64,000 nucleotides of DNA from Pseudonocardia sp. 73-21 (GCF_001899645.1 NZ_MKVV01000014.1:146897-210896); one strand, 5' to 3'; positions 31,358-40,714 are shown, counted from the stretch's first letter. The notes: a model not told the origin generated them from the letters alone. Numbers and translations are program-made.

Positions 31358-33689
31358 AGATCGTGATCGGGGTGCCCGCACCGACGTTGCCCTGCGGGCT
31401 CTGGCCCACCACCGTGCCGCGCGGCGAGAGCGATCCGATCATCTGCTGCGTGGACGGGTAGCCGGCCTGCTGCAGCGCCTGCGCCGCGGCCGGCCCCGCC
31501 TGTCCGATGACGAACGGCACGATCTGGCCGTGGTCGCCCTCGGTGAGGTAGGCGGGGTCCGGTCCCGGGACGGGCACGTCGGGCTGCCCGGCGAGGATCT
31601 GGTTCATGGCGTCGAAGTAGGGGGGCGCCGCCACCGTGCCGCCGAACGCGCCGTGCCCGCAGTTGCCCAGGTGCACCGGCGTGCCGGGGCAGACCTCCTG
31701 CGGGTGCGAGCCGTCGGCGAAGACGAACGACGCCGCCGCGTAGTGGTCGACGCCGCCGACGAACGCCACCGACTCGCTCTCGTTCGTGGTGCCCGTCTTG
31801 CCGATGTCGGGATGGTGCCAACCGGCGCGGGCCGCCGCGGCGGCCGAGGTGCCCTTCGTCGTGTCGGCGCTCAGGCCCGCGGCCAGGGTGTGCGCCAGCC
31901 CCGGCGACACCACCTGCTGGCACGGCTCCTGGTCGACCTGCACCGGCTTCCCGTCGCGGTCGGTGACCGAGAGGATCGGGTTGGGCGGGCACCACACACC
32001 GTCGCTCAGGATCGTGGCGGAGACGTTGGACATCTCCAGCGTGCTGACGGGGCTGTCACCGAGCGTGAACGACAGCAGCCCCTGGAAGTACCGCGACATC
32101 GGCTCGTTGTACTGCGGGTCCTTCGACTGCGGGTCGGCCGGGTCGGTGATCGGCGTGCCGCCCGCGTCGTTGGCCGCCAACGTGTGGCGCAGCCCGAGGC
32201 GCTCGGCCATCTGCACCACCGCCGGCATGCCGGTGCGCGACTCCAGCCCGACGAACGCGACGTTGGGCGAGGTGGCCAGCGCGTCCTGCAGGCTGATCGG
32301 GTTGGGGTAGCTCGTGCCGTCGTTGGCCACCGGGTAGCACCGGGTGTAGCGGTTGGTGACGGGCGGGGTGAAGCAGTCCGAGCCCGGGTTGGGCAGGGCG
32401 GAGGTGAAGCCCACGGTGCCGGCCTCGAGCGCCGCCGCCGTCGTGAAGATCTTGAACGAGGAACCGGCGCCGAACACGTTGCTCGGGTCGGCCACGATGT
32501 TGGTGGAGCGCTCCCCCTGCGTCGCGTCGGTGCCGAAGTTGCGGTTGGACACCATGGCCAGGACCTGGTGGCCGGTCTGCCCGGGCTGGATCAGCGAGAA
32601 CGTGTTGGCCACGCCGTCCTGCGTGGTGGGCACGTTCTTGTCGACCGCGTCCTTGATCGTCTGGCTGGCGGCGGGGTCCATCGTGGTCTTGATCGTGTAG
32701 CCACCGGTGGAGATCTCGTCCGACGACAGGCCGGACTGCTTGAGGTAGGTCACGACGTAGTTGCAGAAGAACCCGGCGTCGGGCGCGGCGGACATGCAGG
32801 TGCTGCCCGGCACGACCGGCCCGTTCGGGACCACACCCAGCGGCGCGGACTTGGCGGTGTTCCCGGCGTCGGCGGCCAGCGAGCCGCTCTGCACCATCGC
32901 GTCGATCACGGTGTTGCGCCGCTGCAGCGCCTGCCCGGGATGCGTGTAGGGGTTGTAGAGGTTCGGGTTGTTCACCATTCCGGCCAGCAGAGCCGACTGC
33001 GGAATGGTCAGTTTGTCCGACGTGGTGCCGAAGTACGCCTTGGCCGCCGCGCCGACTCCGTACACGTTGCCGGAGAACTCCACCACGTTGAGATAACCGG
33101 TGAGAATGTCCTCCTTCGGCACGCTCTGCCCGATCTGCAGCGCGAGCTCGGCTTCCTTGACCTTGCGGGAGAACGTGTCGGCGCGGTCCTGCTGCTGGGC
33201 GGCCGGGTTCTGCCGGTCCACGACGTTGATCAGGTAGTTCTTGACGTACTGCTGGGTGATCGTCGACGCGCCCTGCGTGCTGCCGCCGGAGCTGTTGTTC
33301 AGCGCCGCGCGCAGCACGGCGCGGGGGTCCACGCCGGCGTCCTGGAAGAACCGGCGGTCCTCGATCGCGATGATCGCCGCGTCCATCGGGCGGGATATCT
33401 GCTGGTAGGTGACCGGGAGCCGGTACTGGTCGAACAGCTGGGCCAGCAGGCCGCCGTTGCGGTCGAGCACCGTGGTGACGAGCGGCATGTCGGTGGAGGT
33501 GATCTGCGAGGTGTCGACGCCGGACGCCGCGTCGTCGACCGAACCGTTGACCTGGTTGGACAGCAGACCCGCTCCGAGCACCACCGGCGAGAGCAGCCCC
33601 GCCAGCACCACACCGGCGAGCGCACAGGCCCCGAGCAGGAGGGCGAGCGACCGCCCACGACGAATCCGCGGCCTCGTGTCGTGCTGCAT
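31326..33689 (-). CDS. Class A penicillin-binding protein with C-terminal PASTA domain
   Basis: The 787-residue bifunctional peptidoglycan synthase has a basic cytoplasmic start, a membrane helix (about 14-40), a GT51 transglycosylase domain with the catalytic Glu at about 110 in EDRRFF and GASTITQQYVKN, and a transpeptidase domain with the Ser nucleophile at about 410 in the SSFK motif (GAGSSFK), SPN in TSPNVAF, and KTG in GKTGTTNE. One PASTA domain (about 720-785) follows. It builds and cross-links cell wall. ATG at 33689 is chosen because the upstream frame lacks signal or domain features. Confidence 0.93.
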   Translation of the reverse strand: MQHDTRPRIRRGRSLALLLGACALAGVVLAGLLSPVVLGAGLLSNQVNGSVDDAASGVDTSQITSTDMPLVTTVLDRNGGLLAQLFDQYRLPVTYQQISRPMDAAIIAIEDRRFFQDAGVDPRAVLRAALNNSSGGSTQGASTITQQYVKNYLINVVDRQNPAAQQQDRADTFSRKVKEAELALQIGQSVPKEDILTGYLNVVEFSGNVYGVGAAAKAYFGTTSDKLTIPQSALLAGMVNNPNLYNPYTHPGQALQRRNTVIDAMVQSGSLAADAGNTAKSAPLGVVPNGPVVPGSTCMSAAPDAGFFCNYVVTYLKQSGLSSDEISTGGYTIKTTMDPAASQTIKDAVDKNVPTTQDGVANTFSLIQPGQTGHQVLAMVSNRNFGTDATQGERSTNIVADPSNVFGAGSSFKIFTTAAALEAGTVGFTSALPNPGSDCFTPPVTNRYTRCYPVANDGTSYPNPISLQDALATSPNVAFVGLESRTGMPAVVQMAERLGLRHTLAANDAGGTPITDPADPQSKDPQYNEPMSRYFQGLLSFTLGDSPVSTLEMSNVSATILSDGVWCPPNPILSVTDRDGKPVQVDQEPCQQVVSPGLAHTLAAGLSADTTKGTSAAAAARAGWHHPDIGKTGTTNESESVAFVGGVDHYAAASFVFADGSHPQEVCPGTPVHLGNCGHGAFGGTVAAPPYFDAMNQILAGQPDVPVPGPDPAYLTEGDHGQIVPFVIGQAGPAAAQALQQAGYPSTQQMIGSLSPRGTVVGQSPQGNVGAGTPITIFTSAGPPPAN

Positions 33690-33940
33690 CCCCACGGCAC
33701 AAACGTACGCCCGGCCCCCGTGCTTTGCCGGTGCCACCCGTTCCCACCTGCGACGAATCGGAATTCCGTGACGATAAGGTCGGGAGCCTGTCGGCACGTC
33801 GTCGCTGCGACGGCACGCGCGAGGACGGCACGTTCCGCGACACGGTGGTCCTCGGCGTCCCGGCCGACGGGTGGCCGACCGTGCGTGCGGTAGTCGGGCG
33901 TCACAGCGCGGGCACCCGGACCGGCCGGGATACTGGCGGT

Positions 33941-35206
33941 ATGTCCGTCGACGTACAGGCCTCCCCTCCCGCCCGCACCGACGTCCTCGTCGTCGGGGCC
34001 GGGCCGGCCGGGGCGGCCGCCGCGGCGTGGTCCGCCCGCGCCGGTCTCGACGTGGTGCTCGCCGACGCCGCGGTGTTCCCGCGCGACAAGGCCTGCGGCG
34101 ACGGGCTCACCCCCCGCGCCATCGCCGAGCTGGACAGGCTCGGGCTGGGCGGCTGGATCGACGGCCACGGCACCAACCGCGGGCTGCGCGCCGCGGGCTT
34201 CGGCCAGGAGCTGATGCTGCCCTGGCCGGGCGGGTCGCTGCCCGACCACGGCAGCGCCGTGCCGCGCCTGGAGCTCGACGCCCGCATCCGCGACGTGGCG
34301 CTCAAGGACGGCGCGGTGCCCGTGGAGGGCGCCCGCGCCGTCGACGTCACGCGCGACGGCGGGCGCGTCACCGGCGTGGTGTTCGCGGACGGCCGGACGA
34401 TCGCGTGCAAGCGCCTGGTGGTGGCCGACGGCGCGAAGTCGACGCTGGGCCGGCTGCTCGGCCGCGAGTGGCACCGCGACACCGCGTTCGGGGTGGCCGC
34501 CCGCGGCTACATCAGGAGCGGTCGCAGCGACGACGAGTGGATCTCCTCGCACCTGGAGCTGCGCGGTGAGCAGAACGAGGTCCTGGCCGGGTACGGCTGG
34601 GTGTTCCCGCTCTCGGACGGCGAGGTCAACATCGGCGTCGGCACGCTGGCCACCGCGAAGCGGCCCGCCCAGATCCGTCTGCGCAGCCTCATCGAGCACT
34701 ACGCCGACGCGCGCCGCGGGGACTGGCAGCTCGACGGCCCCGTCCGCGCGCCGTCGTCGGCGCTGCTGCCGATGGGCGGCGCCGTGTCGCACGTGGCGGG
34801 CACGAACTGGGCCCTGATCGGCGACGCGGCGGGGTGCGTCAACCCGCTCAACGGCGAGGGCATCGACTACGGCCTGGAGACCGGCCGCCTCGTCGCGGAG
34901 CTGATGGCGCAGGAACGCCACCTCGGCACGGGCTGGCCCGCCACCCTGCGCCACCACTACGGCCAGGCGTTCTCCATCGCCCGCCGCCTCGCCGGCCTGC
35001 TCACGCTGCCGAAGCTGCTGCCCCTGGCCGGTCCGGTCGGGATGCGCTCCACGGCACTGATGACCGTGGCCCTGCGGGTGATGGGCAACCTCGTGACCGA
35101 GGAGGACCGCGACGTCACGGCCCGGGCCTGGCGGGCGGCCGGCACGCTCTCGCTGAGGCTCGACGACCGCCCCCCCTTCCCTGCGGCCGACCTGCGCACG
35201 GCCTGA
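33941..35206 (+). CDS. Geranylgeranyl reductase-family flavoprotein, MenJ-like menaquinone reductase
   Basis: The 421-residue FAD enzyme has VVGAGPAGAAAAA at its start, the family motif FPRDKACGDGLTPRA, and GDAAGCVNPLNGEGIDYGLE for the FAD ribityl site. The closest known type is mycobacterial MenJ (Rv0561c), which saturates one isoprene bond in menaquinone. Probable leaderless start: GATACT at 33929-33934, six nt before the ATG. It is monocistronic and converges on an SDR gene across a strong palindrome. A polyprenyl substrate is likely, but menaquinone itself is inferred. Confidence 0.85.
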   Translation: MSVDVQASPPARTDVLVVGAGPAGAAAAAWSARAGLDVVLADAAVFPRDKACGDGLTPRAIAELDRLGLGGWIDGHGTNRGLRAAGFGQELMLPWPGGSLPDHGSAVPRLELDARIRDVALKDGAVPVEGARAVDVTRDGGRVTGVVFADGRTIACKRLVVADGAKSTLGRLLGREWHRDTAFGVAARGYIRSGRSDDEWISSHLELRGEQNEVLAGYGWVFPLSDGEVNIGVGTLATAKRPAQIRLRSLIEHYADARRGDWQLDGPVRAPSSALLPMGGAVSHVAGTNWALIGDAAGCVNPLNGEGIDYGLETGRLVAELMAQERHLGTGWPATLRHHYGQAFSIARRLAGLLTLPKLLPLAGPVGMRSTALMTVALRVMGNLVTEEDRDVTARAWRAAGTLSLRLDDRPPFPAADLRTA

Positions 35207-35226
35207 GCACGGCCCGGGCACGCCGC

Positions 35227-35282
35227 GATCAAGGCGACATGGTCGCCCGTGGTGCTCCACGGACGACCATGTGCCCTTGATC
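35227..35282. terminator. Long palindrome, likely bidirectional terminator
   Basis: Outer arms 35227-35245 and 35264-35282 match at 17 of 19 positions (GATCAAGGCGACATGGTCG on the left). The inner bases continue the stem (CCGTGG/CCACGG) to a TGCT loop, making about 26 base pairs. It is located between the convergent MenJ-like and SDR genes, so it should stop transcription from both. No T run follows, so termination strength is uncertain. Confidence 0.75.
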
Positions 35283-35303
35283 ACCGCACAGGGGGCTGGC
35301 CGG

Positions 35304-36128
35304 TCAGCGCTCGTCGACGAAGAAGTCGAGCTCCGGGTCGTCGGTGCCGCCGTACGGGCTCAGGTCCGTGACGCCGGCCGCCGCGAGGACGTCCACGTCG
35401 ATCAGCGTCTGGCCCGTCGGCTTCGCCGGGTCGGCCAGCAGCGCCACGGCGGCATCGCCCATGATCTCCGGCGTGCGGGCCCGGCTCGCCGCCTCCGCGC
35501 CGCCCAGCAGGTTCACCACGGCAGCGGTGGCGATCGTGGTCTGCGGCCACAGGCAGTTGGCGCGGATGCCGGCGTCGGCGAACTCCGCCGCCCACCCCAG
35601 CGTCAGCAGGCTCATGCCGTACTTGCTGATCATGTAGGCCGGGAACCTGCCCAGCCACTCCGGCGCCAGGTTGATCGGCGGCGAGAGCGTGACGATCTGC
35701 GCGTCCGGCGACTTCCGCAGCGCACCCAGGCACGCCTGCGTGAGCAGGAACGTGCCGCGGGCGTTGATCTGCTGCATGAGGTCGAACCGCTTGGCGGGCA
35801 ACGCCTCCGTGCCCGCCATGTTCAGCGCGCTGGCGTTGTTGACCACGATGTCGATGCCGCCGAACGACTCGACGGCCGTGGCCGCCGCCCGCGCGACGTC
35901 GGCCTCGACGCGAACGTCCCCGACGACGGCCACCGCCTTGCCGCCCGCGGCCTCGATCTCCTCCACCGCGGTGTGCACGGTGCCGGGCAGCCGGGGGTCG
36001 GGGGTGTCGGTCTTGGCCAGCAGCACCGCGTCGGCGCCCTCCCGGGCCGCGGCGAGCAGGATGGCGAGGCCGATCCCCCGGCTCCCGCCGGACATGACGA
36101 TGGTGCGACCCGCGAGCCGACCCGCCAT
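35304..36128 (-). CDS. SDR-family oxidoreductase, HSDL2-like
   Basis: The 274-residue protein has the cofactor motif SGGSRGIGLAI, NNASALN, a catalytic Ser region TLSPPINL, and YMISKYGMS for Tyr/Lys. The loop AKTDTPDPRLPGTVHTAVEEI is distinctive of HSDL2-like and citronellol-dehydrogenase-like SDRs. It probably oxidises a fatty or terpenoid hydroxyl. It is coupled to the thiolase upstream (TGATG), pointing to a beta-oxidation-like pathway. Confidence 0.87.
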   Translation of the reverse strand: MAGRLAGRTIVMSGGSRGIGLAILLAAAREGADAVLLAKTDTPDPRLPGTVHTAVEEIEAAGGKAVAVVGDVRVEADVARAAATAVESFGGIDIVVNNASALNMAGTEALPAKRFDLMQQINARGTFLLTQACLGALRKSPDAQIVTLSPPINLAPEWLGRFPAYMISKYGMSLLTLGWAAEFADAGIRANCLWPQTTIATAAVVNLLGGAEAASRARTPEIMGDAAVALLADPAKPTGQTLIDVDVLAAAGVTDLSPYGGTDDPELDFFVDER

Positions 36129-37261
36129 CAGATGAGCTCGAGGATGGTGGCGTTGGCCTGGCCACCGCCCTCGCACATCGTCTGGAGGCCGTAGCGGATG
36201 CCGTTGTCGCGCATGTGGTGCACCAGCGTGGTCATGAGCCGCGCACCCGAGCCGCCGAGCGGGTGGCCCAGCGCGATCGCGCCGCCGTTCGGGTTGAGGG
36301 ACTTCGCGTCGGCCCCGATGTCCTTGAGCCACGCCATCGGCACGGGCGCGAACGCCTCGTTGACCTCGAACGCGCCGATCTGGTCGATCGAGAGGCCCGA
36401 GCGCTTCAGCGCCTTGACCGTGGCCGGGATCGGCGCGGTCAGCATGATCACCGGGTCGGCGCCCGCGAGGACCGCGGTGTGCACGCGCGCGATCGGGGTG
36501 AGCCCCAGCTCCGCCGCCTTCTCGCTGGTCATCATCAGCAGCGCGGCCGAGCCGTCGGAGATCTGCGAGCTGTTGCCCGCCGTGATCACGCCGCCCTCGG
36601 GCTTGAACACCTTCTTGAGCCCGGCGAGGCTCTCCACCGACGACCCGCGGCGGATGCCCTCGTCCTTGCTGACGTCGCCGACGGGGGCGATCTGTGCGTC
36701 GAAGCGGCCCTCGTCCTGCGCCGCCGCGGCCTTCTCGTGCGACGCCGCCGAGTACTCGTCGACCTGCGTGCGGGAGAAGCCCCACTGCTCGGCGATCATC
36801 TCTGCGCCGACACCCTGGTTCGGTCGCACGTGGTTGTAGCGCTCCGCGAACGCCACGCCGAACGGGTCGGCACCCTGCAGCGTGGAGCCCATCGGCACCC
36901 GGCTCATCGACTCGACGCCGCCCGCGACGACCACGTCGTACTGGCCCGCGATCAGCCCGGCCGCGGCGAAGTGCACCGACTGCTGGCTGGAGCCGCACTG
37001 GCGGTCGACCGTGACGCCGGTGACGGTCTCCGGCCAGCCCGCCGCCAGCACCGCGTTGCGGGCGATGTCGAACGTCTGCTCGCCGGCCTGGGAGACGCAG
37101 CCCCAGACGACGTCGTCGACCAGTGCGGGATCGACCCCGCTGCGCTCGGCCAGCGCCGTGAGCACGTGGGCCGACAGGTCCACCGGGTGCACCCCCGAGA
37201 GCCCGCCGTTGCGCTTGCCGACCGGCGTGCGCACGGCCTCCACGATCACTGCGTCCCGCAT
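36128..37261 (-). CDS. Acetyl-CoA C-acyltransferase (thiolase)
   Basis: The 377-residue thiolase has the acyl-accepting Cys in DRQCGSSQQ, the His in NGGAIALGHPLGGSGAR, and the second active Cys in CEGGGQANA. It either cleaves 3-oxoacyl-CoA or condenses acetyl-CoA. The sequence resembles FadA-type degradative thiolases of actinomycetes. GAGGGAG precedes the ATG. It is first in an operon with the SDR gene. Confidence 0.93.
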   Translation of the reverse strand: MRDAVIVEAVRTPVGKRNGGLSGVHPVDLSAHVLTALAERSGVDPALVDDVVWGCVSQAGEQTFDIARNAVLAAGWPETVTGVTVDRQCGSSQQSVHFAAAGLIAGQYDVVVAGGVESMSRVPMGSTLQGADPFGVAFAERYNHVRPNQGVGAEMIAEQWGFSRTQVDEYSAASHEKAAAAQDEGRFDAQIAPVGDVSKDEGIRRGSSVESLAGLKKVFKPEGGVITAGNSSQISDGSAALLMMTSEKAAELGLTPIARVHTAVLAGADPVIMLTAPIPATVKALKRSGLSIDQIGAFEVNEAFAPVPMAWLKDIGADAKSLNPNGGAIALGHPLGGSGARLMTTLVHHMRDNGIRYGLQTMCEGGGQANATILELI

Positions 37262-37341
37262 GACGACTCCCTCGTTGCAGCCCGGTTCGGTTCGCCCACT
37301 GTAGCGGTCATCGCTGACTGTTTCACTGTGACGTCACACCT

Positions 37342-37824
37342 TTACGGGGACACACCGAGATGCTGGAGCAGGTTGGCCGAGAAGCGGTCGCCCATCCGCT
37401 GCATCGTCTCCTGCATCACGGTCGTGACGGCGGGCGAGGCGAGCCGGGGCAGCGGCAGGTCGACGTCCAGGGTGAGGCTGATCGCGAGGTGCGTGCCGCC
37501 CTCGACGTCGGCCAGCACGTAGCTGCCCTCGGCGCCGGTGCGCTCGCCTCCGCCCTTCGGTGGCTCGTGGGTGTAGTCGATGCGCTTCTCCGCGTCGAAG
37601 ATCATCCGCTCGGTGAACACCGGGCTGATGCCGATGCCCAGCACCGACAGGCCGACCAGGTGCCACCGCCACAGGTCTCCCTCCGAGTCGCGGCCGGTGT
37701 CGATCCGGCGCAGCAGCGGCGTGAGCTTCGGGAGCAGCACGGGATCGGTCAGGACCGTCCAGATGGCGGAGCGCTCGGCGGCCACGACGGCCTCGGACTC
37801 GGTGGTGGCGGAGAAGCGGCTCAT
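37342..37824 (-). CDS. SRPBCC (START-like) ligand-binding protein
   Basis: The 160-residue protein has the helix-grip fold signature: an initial strand with VVAAERSAIWTVLTDPVLLPKL, followed by alternating strands and a long C-terminal helix (VTTVMQETMQRMGDRFSANL). Such domains bind hydrophobic ligands or act as cyclases; here there is no catalytic hint. It diverges from the 84-residue gene, with only 17 bp between start codons, so the promoters overlap. Confidence 0.82.
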   Translation of the reverse strand: MSRFSATTESEAVVAAERSAIWTVLTDPVLLPKLTPLLRRIDTGRDSEGDLWRWHLVGLSVLGIGISPVFTERMIFDAEKRIDYTHEPPKGGGERTGAEGSYVLADVEGGTHLAISLTLDVDLPLPRLASPAVTTVMQETMQRMGDRFSANLLQHLGVSP

Positions 37825-37841
37825 AGGACGATTGTTGTCGC
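37825..37841. promoter_or_regulatory. Overlapping divergent leaderless promoters (17 bp)
   Basis: Only 17 bp separate two divergent ATG codons. Rightwards, GATTGT (37830-37835) lies six nt before the ATG at 37842. Leftwards, AACAAT (reverse of 37831-37836) lies six nt before the ATG at 37824. The two -10 hexamers are nearly the same base pairs, so the polymerases must compete. Confidence 0.55.
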
Positions 37842-38096
37842 ATGAGTTCTGAAGCGCCCCCCGGGACGCCGGGCCACGGCGGCGGGATCACCAGCGTCCG
37901 CCGCCACGCCGGCAAGGTCCACCGCTCCGACGAGACCGACGAATGGGTGATCCGGTACGAGGTGATCTGCCCGGACTGCGGCGACGACGGCGGACCGTTC
38001 GACGAGCAGCCCGCCCCCGTGCAGCAGGTCCGCGGGCCCTACCCGGACTTCGTGGAGGCCCGGAAGGCCGTGGCCCGGCACACGGGGGCGGGCTGA
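37842..38096 (+). CDS. Conserved hypothetical protein (84 aa) with CPDCG motif
   Basis: The product has a Gly-rich start, then HAGKVHRSDETDEWVIRYEV, CPDCGDDGGPFDEQ and a C-terminal helix PDFVEARKAVARHTG. The single CxxC is not enough for a zinc finger on its own. Function is unknown. It is a likely leaderless gene and is expressed divergently from the SRPBCC gene. Confidence 0.7.
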   Translation: MSSEAPPGTPGHGGGITSVRRHAGKVHRSDETDEWVIRYEVICPDCGDDGGPFDEQPAPVQQVRGPYPDFVEARKAVARHTGAG

Positions 38097-38107
38097 GCCC
38101 GGCCCCC

Positions 38108-39685
38108 TCAGGCGCCCGGGCGCAGCGCCCAGATGTCGCACCCGTTCGCGGCGCTCGTGCGCACCGGCTGCGCGTTGGTCGCGAGCCAGGCGGCCAGCGG
38201 GCTGCCGGCCGGCACCAGGTCCGGCTCGTAGTTGACGAAGAACTTCGCACCCTGCTGGGCGTAGCCGGCCAGGAACGACGGCTGGAGCTGGTCCGCGGCG
38301 AGGCTCCAGCCCTTCCGGTCGGCCAGGTAGAAGATCGTCGGCTCCTCGTAGTTGTTGGCCGTGCCGCGGTCGACCGCCAGGCTCGTGGTACTGACCACCA
38401 CGAGGTCACCGGGCTGCGAGACCTGGTCGAGCTGCGCCGAGCACGCCCCGTACACGCCGCTCTGGTCGCGGAAGGACGCGACGAAGACCATCGCGCTCTG
38501 GGTGAACAGCGCCAGTACCGCGACGACCGCCGCTGCGATGCGCACCGTGAGCGACACGCGGCCGCGCAGCCACGCGGCGATCCCCTCGGCGCCGATCGCG
38601 ATCAGGATCGCGGCGAACGGCAGCGAGAAGATGTGGTACTGCGGCCCCAGCTCGGAGCTGTAGCGCGCCACGGCGAAGTAGAAGACGACCAGCGCCGGGA
38701 ACCCGGCGGCCAGGATCACCGGGCCCCGGGCCTTCCACGCCAGCCAGGCCCCGAGCAGCGCCACCGGCACGCCGATGATGCCGTAGATCAGCGTGGCCTC
38801 GATCGTCACGTTGCCGGTGTAGAACAGCGACGACGTCCAGATGGCGAGGTTCCCGAACTTGCTGTCGCCGCCGGAGATCACGCCGAACGTGTTGCCGTAG
38901 GTGACGTAGAGCTCGTGGGCGTGCCACAGCCACAGCGCGGGCAGCACCAGCGACGCGAGCGCCGCGACGTAGAGGGAGGGCCGCTTGAAGCGGTCGCGCG
39001 CCGAGATCGCCAGCCAGATCAGCAGGATCAGGAAGACGTGCAGCGAGGTGGGCTTGGCCAGCGCGGCCATCGACGCCGCCGCGGCGGCCGCCACGAGGTG
39101 GACCAGGCGGTCCTGCGTCAGCCACCGCTCGAAGAACAGCAGCGTGAGCAGGTAGAAGAACAGGACGGTGACGTCCGGCATGAACGCGTTGCCGTAGGTC
39201 ATCACCGCGGGTGAGACGACGTAGGCGATGAGCGCCCAGCGGGCCGTCCGCGGCGGGACCAGCCGCTTCACCAGCGTCCAGAACACCGCGAGGCCGCCCA
39301 CCGTGAACGCCAGCGAGACCAGGCGCCCGACCCACGCGTGCTCCCCGAACACGTGGAACAGCGCCGCGGAGATCCAGGGCAGGATCTGCAGCTCGGCCTC
39401 GACGTAACCGGGGCCCGAACCACCCCAGTTGACCTGCGGGTAGAAGAGGTTCATGCCGCCCACGAAGAAGTTGTGGGCGATGGTCGCGGTGTCGGCCGGG
39501 CGCCAGATGTCACCGAGCCAGGGCATCGGGAGGAAGGCGCGGACCACCGAGAGGACGACGACGACGCCGACCACTCCCAGGGCCGCACGTCCGAGGCCGT
39601 CGCCCCGCAGGGCGGGGGCCGGGCCGCCGGGGGGCGGAACGGGCTTCTCGAGCGTGCCCGTGCCGCGGCTGTCCGTACTTGACAT
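38108..39685 (-). CDS. Membrane glycosyltransferase, PMT/ArnT-like (GT-C)
   Basis: The 525-residue protein has about 11-12 membrane helices. After helix 1 it has WLGDIWRPADTATIAHNFF and then GPGYVEAELQILPWISAALF, the acidic loop position of GT-C enzymes such as PMT and ArnT that use polyprenyl-phosphate sugars. YGNAFMPDVTVLFFYL is a typical second loop. The C-terminal soluble part of about 90 residues is unassigned. ATG at 39685 has AGGAG 8 nt upstream. It lies in a surface-polymer locus, divergent from the NRPS-like gene. Confidence 0.85.
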   Translation of the reverse strand: MSSTDSRGTGTLEKPVPPPGGPAPALRGDGLGRAALGVVGVVVVLSVVRAFLPMPWLGDIWRPADTATIAHNFFVGGMNLFYPQVNWGGSGPGYVEAELQILPWISAALFHVFGEHAWVGRLVSLAFTVGGLAVFWTLVKRLVPPRTARWALIAYVVSPAVMTYGNAFMPDVTVLFFYLLTLLFFERWLTQDRLVHLVAAAAAASMAALAKPTSLHVFLILLIWLAISARDRFKRPSLYVAALASLVLPALWLWHAHELYVTYGNTFGVISGGDSKFGNLAIWTSSLFYTGNVTIEATLIYGIIGVPVALLGAWLAWKARGPVILAAGFPALVVFYFAVARYSSELGPQYHIFSLPFAAILIAIGAEGIAAWLRGRVSLTVRIAAAVVAVLALFTQSAMVFVASFRDQSGVYGACSAQLDQVSQPGDLVVVSTTSLAVDRGTANNYEEPTIFYLADRKGWSLAADQLQPSFLAGYAQQGAKFFVNYEPDLVPAGSPLAAWLATNAQPVRTSAANGCDIWALRPGA

Positions 39686-39741
39686 CAGAGAACTCCTGCA
39701 GAGAGAAGACGGTGGGAAGGACGCGCAGAGATGCAGGACGT

Positions 39742-40167
39742 CTATGTGCGCATGATGCAGAGCAGGTGGGACGCCGGAGCCCGGGCGGTCGGCCCTCCCT
39801 CGACGGCGACGGGACGCGCCGCCCCGACGTCCGGGCGGTGGATGCCGGCCACCACGACGACCGGCAGATCGCGGGTGGTGGTGCCGCCCTGCGCCACGAC
39901 CGCCGCGGGGTGGTCGCCCCGGTGGCCGCACCCGTCGCCCGGGCCGTCGGCGTTCTGGTCCGGCGGATCGCCGACCACGGCCCCGTCGGCGAGGGCGTCG
40001 GGGGTGACGCCGAGGCCTGCGGCGGCGACGCGGCCCGCCCCGTGCGCGGAGGTGTGCTCCTCGAAGCAGCAGCACAGCGTGGCGAGGCCCACCAGCAGAC
40101 CGGCCACGACGGCCGTGACGACCACGGAGTCCGTCACGAACCGGTTCCTCCGCACAGCGGTCGCCAT
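39742..40167 (-). CDS. Hypothetical single-helix membrane protein (141 aa)
   Basis: The product starts with a basic stretch, one hydrophobic helix (SVVVTAVVAGLLVGLATLCC) and an outside region rich in Gly, Ala and His (CGHRGDHP). Third codon positions are almost wholly G or C throughout, so it is probably a real gene although no family is recognised. GGAAGG lies about 9 nt before the ATG. It precedes the GT-C gene by 57 nt on the same strand and may share its transcript. Confidence 0.6.
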   Translation of the reverse strand: MATAVRRNRFVTDSVVVTAVVAGLLVGLATLCCCFEEHTSAHGAGRVAAAGLGVTPDALADGAVVGDPPDQNADGPGDGCGHRGDHPAAVVAQGGTTTRDLPVVVVAGIHRPDVGAARPVAVEGGPTARAPASHLLCIMRT

Positions 40168-40714
40168 TCCGTGGACCTTCCCGGCCGTTTCGAGCAGTTC
40201 TCCGACATCGTGGTGCGAATTCGCCGAAGCGTCCCCCACCGCGGCTGTGGCGGGCAGCTTAGGGGACCGTCGCTGAGCCCCCGCTGAGGAACCGACGGGG
40301 CGGATCGTCCGGGGATGCCCGGACACCCGGCCCGTTCGGGAACCCGGCGCCGACTACGGGCCACGACATCCGCTGCTCCCCCTGCGGACACTCCCCGTGA
40401 CCTGCGGCCACCCGCTCTCACCCGACGGATCGGGCAGCTACCGAGCCCACCTCTCCCAGTCGGGTAACGGTTCGTGATCGGTACTCGATACGATGCCTGC
40501 GACAACTTCACAGTTCCCGCGGGATGGGAACGGCGTAGATCATCGAGACTCCCCAGTCGGTGACGTGCGGCCCACCATCGCCGGAAGATCAATGATGATC
40601 GACGGGCCCCTCCCGCGCTGCGCCACCTTTCCGCCCCCGACACGGCACGACCTGCGGCCCCGCTCCCCCACCGTGGCCCGGTTGTCCCGCCCGTAACCAG
40701 GGAGAGCCTCGAGC
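40168..40714. other. Long regulatory gap before the A-T-TE synthetase gene
   Basis: No convincing gene lies in these 547 bases. Two palindromes stand out: GTTCCC-n7-GGGAAC at 40513-40531 and GATCA-ATGA-TGATC at 40588-40602. Local composition is less GC-rich than the coding DNA. The size and palindromes suggest a regulated divergent promoter region for the two arms of the surface-polymer locus. Confidence 0.5.

Noticed and set aside
31005-33893. 962-codon plus frame opposite the PBP
   Set aside because: No domain; shadow of the PBP gene.
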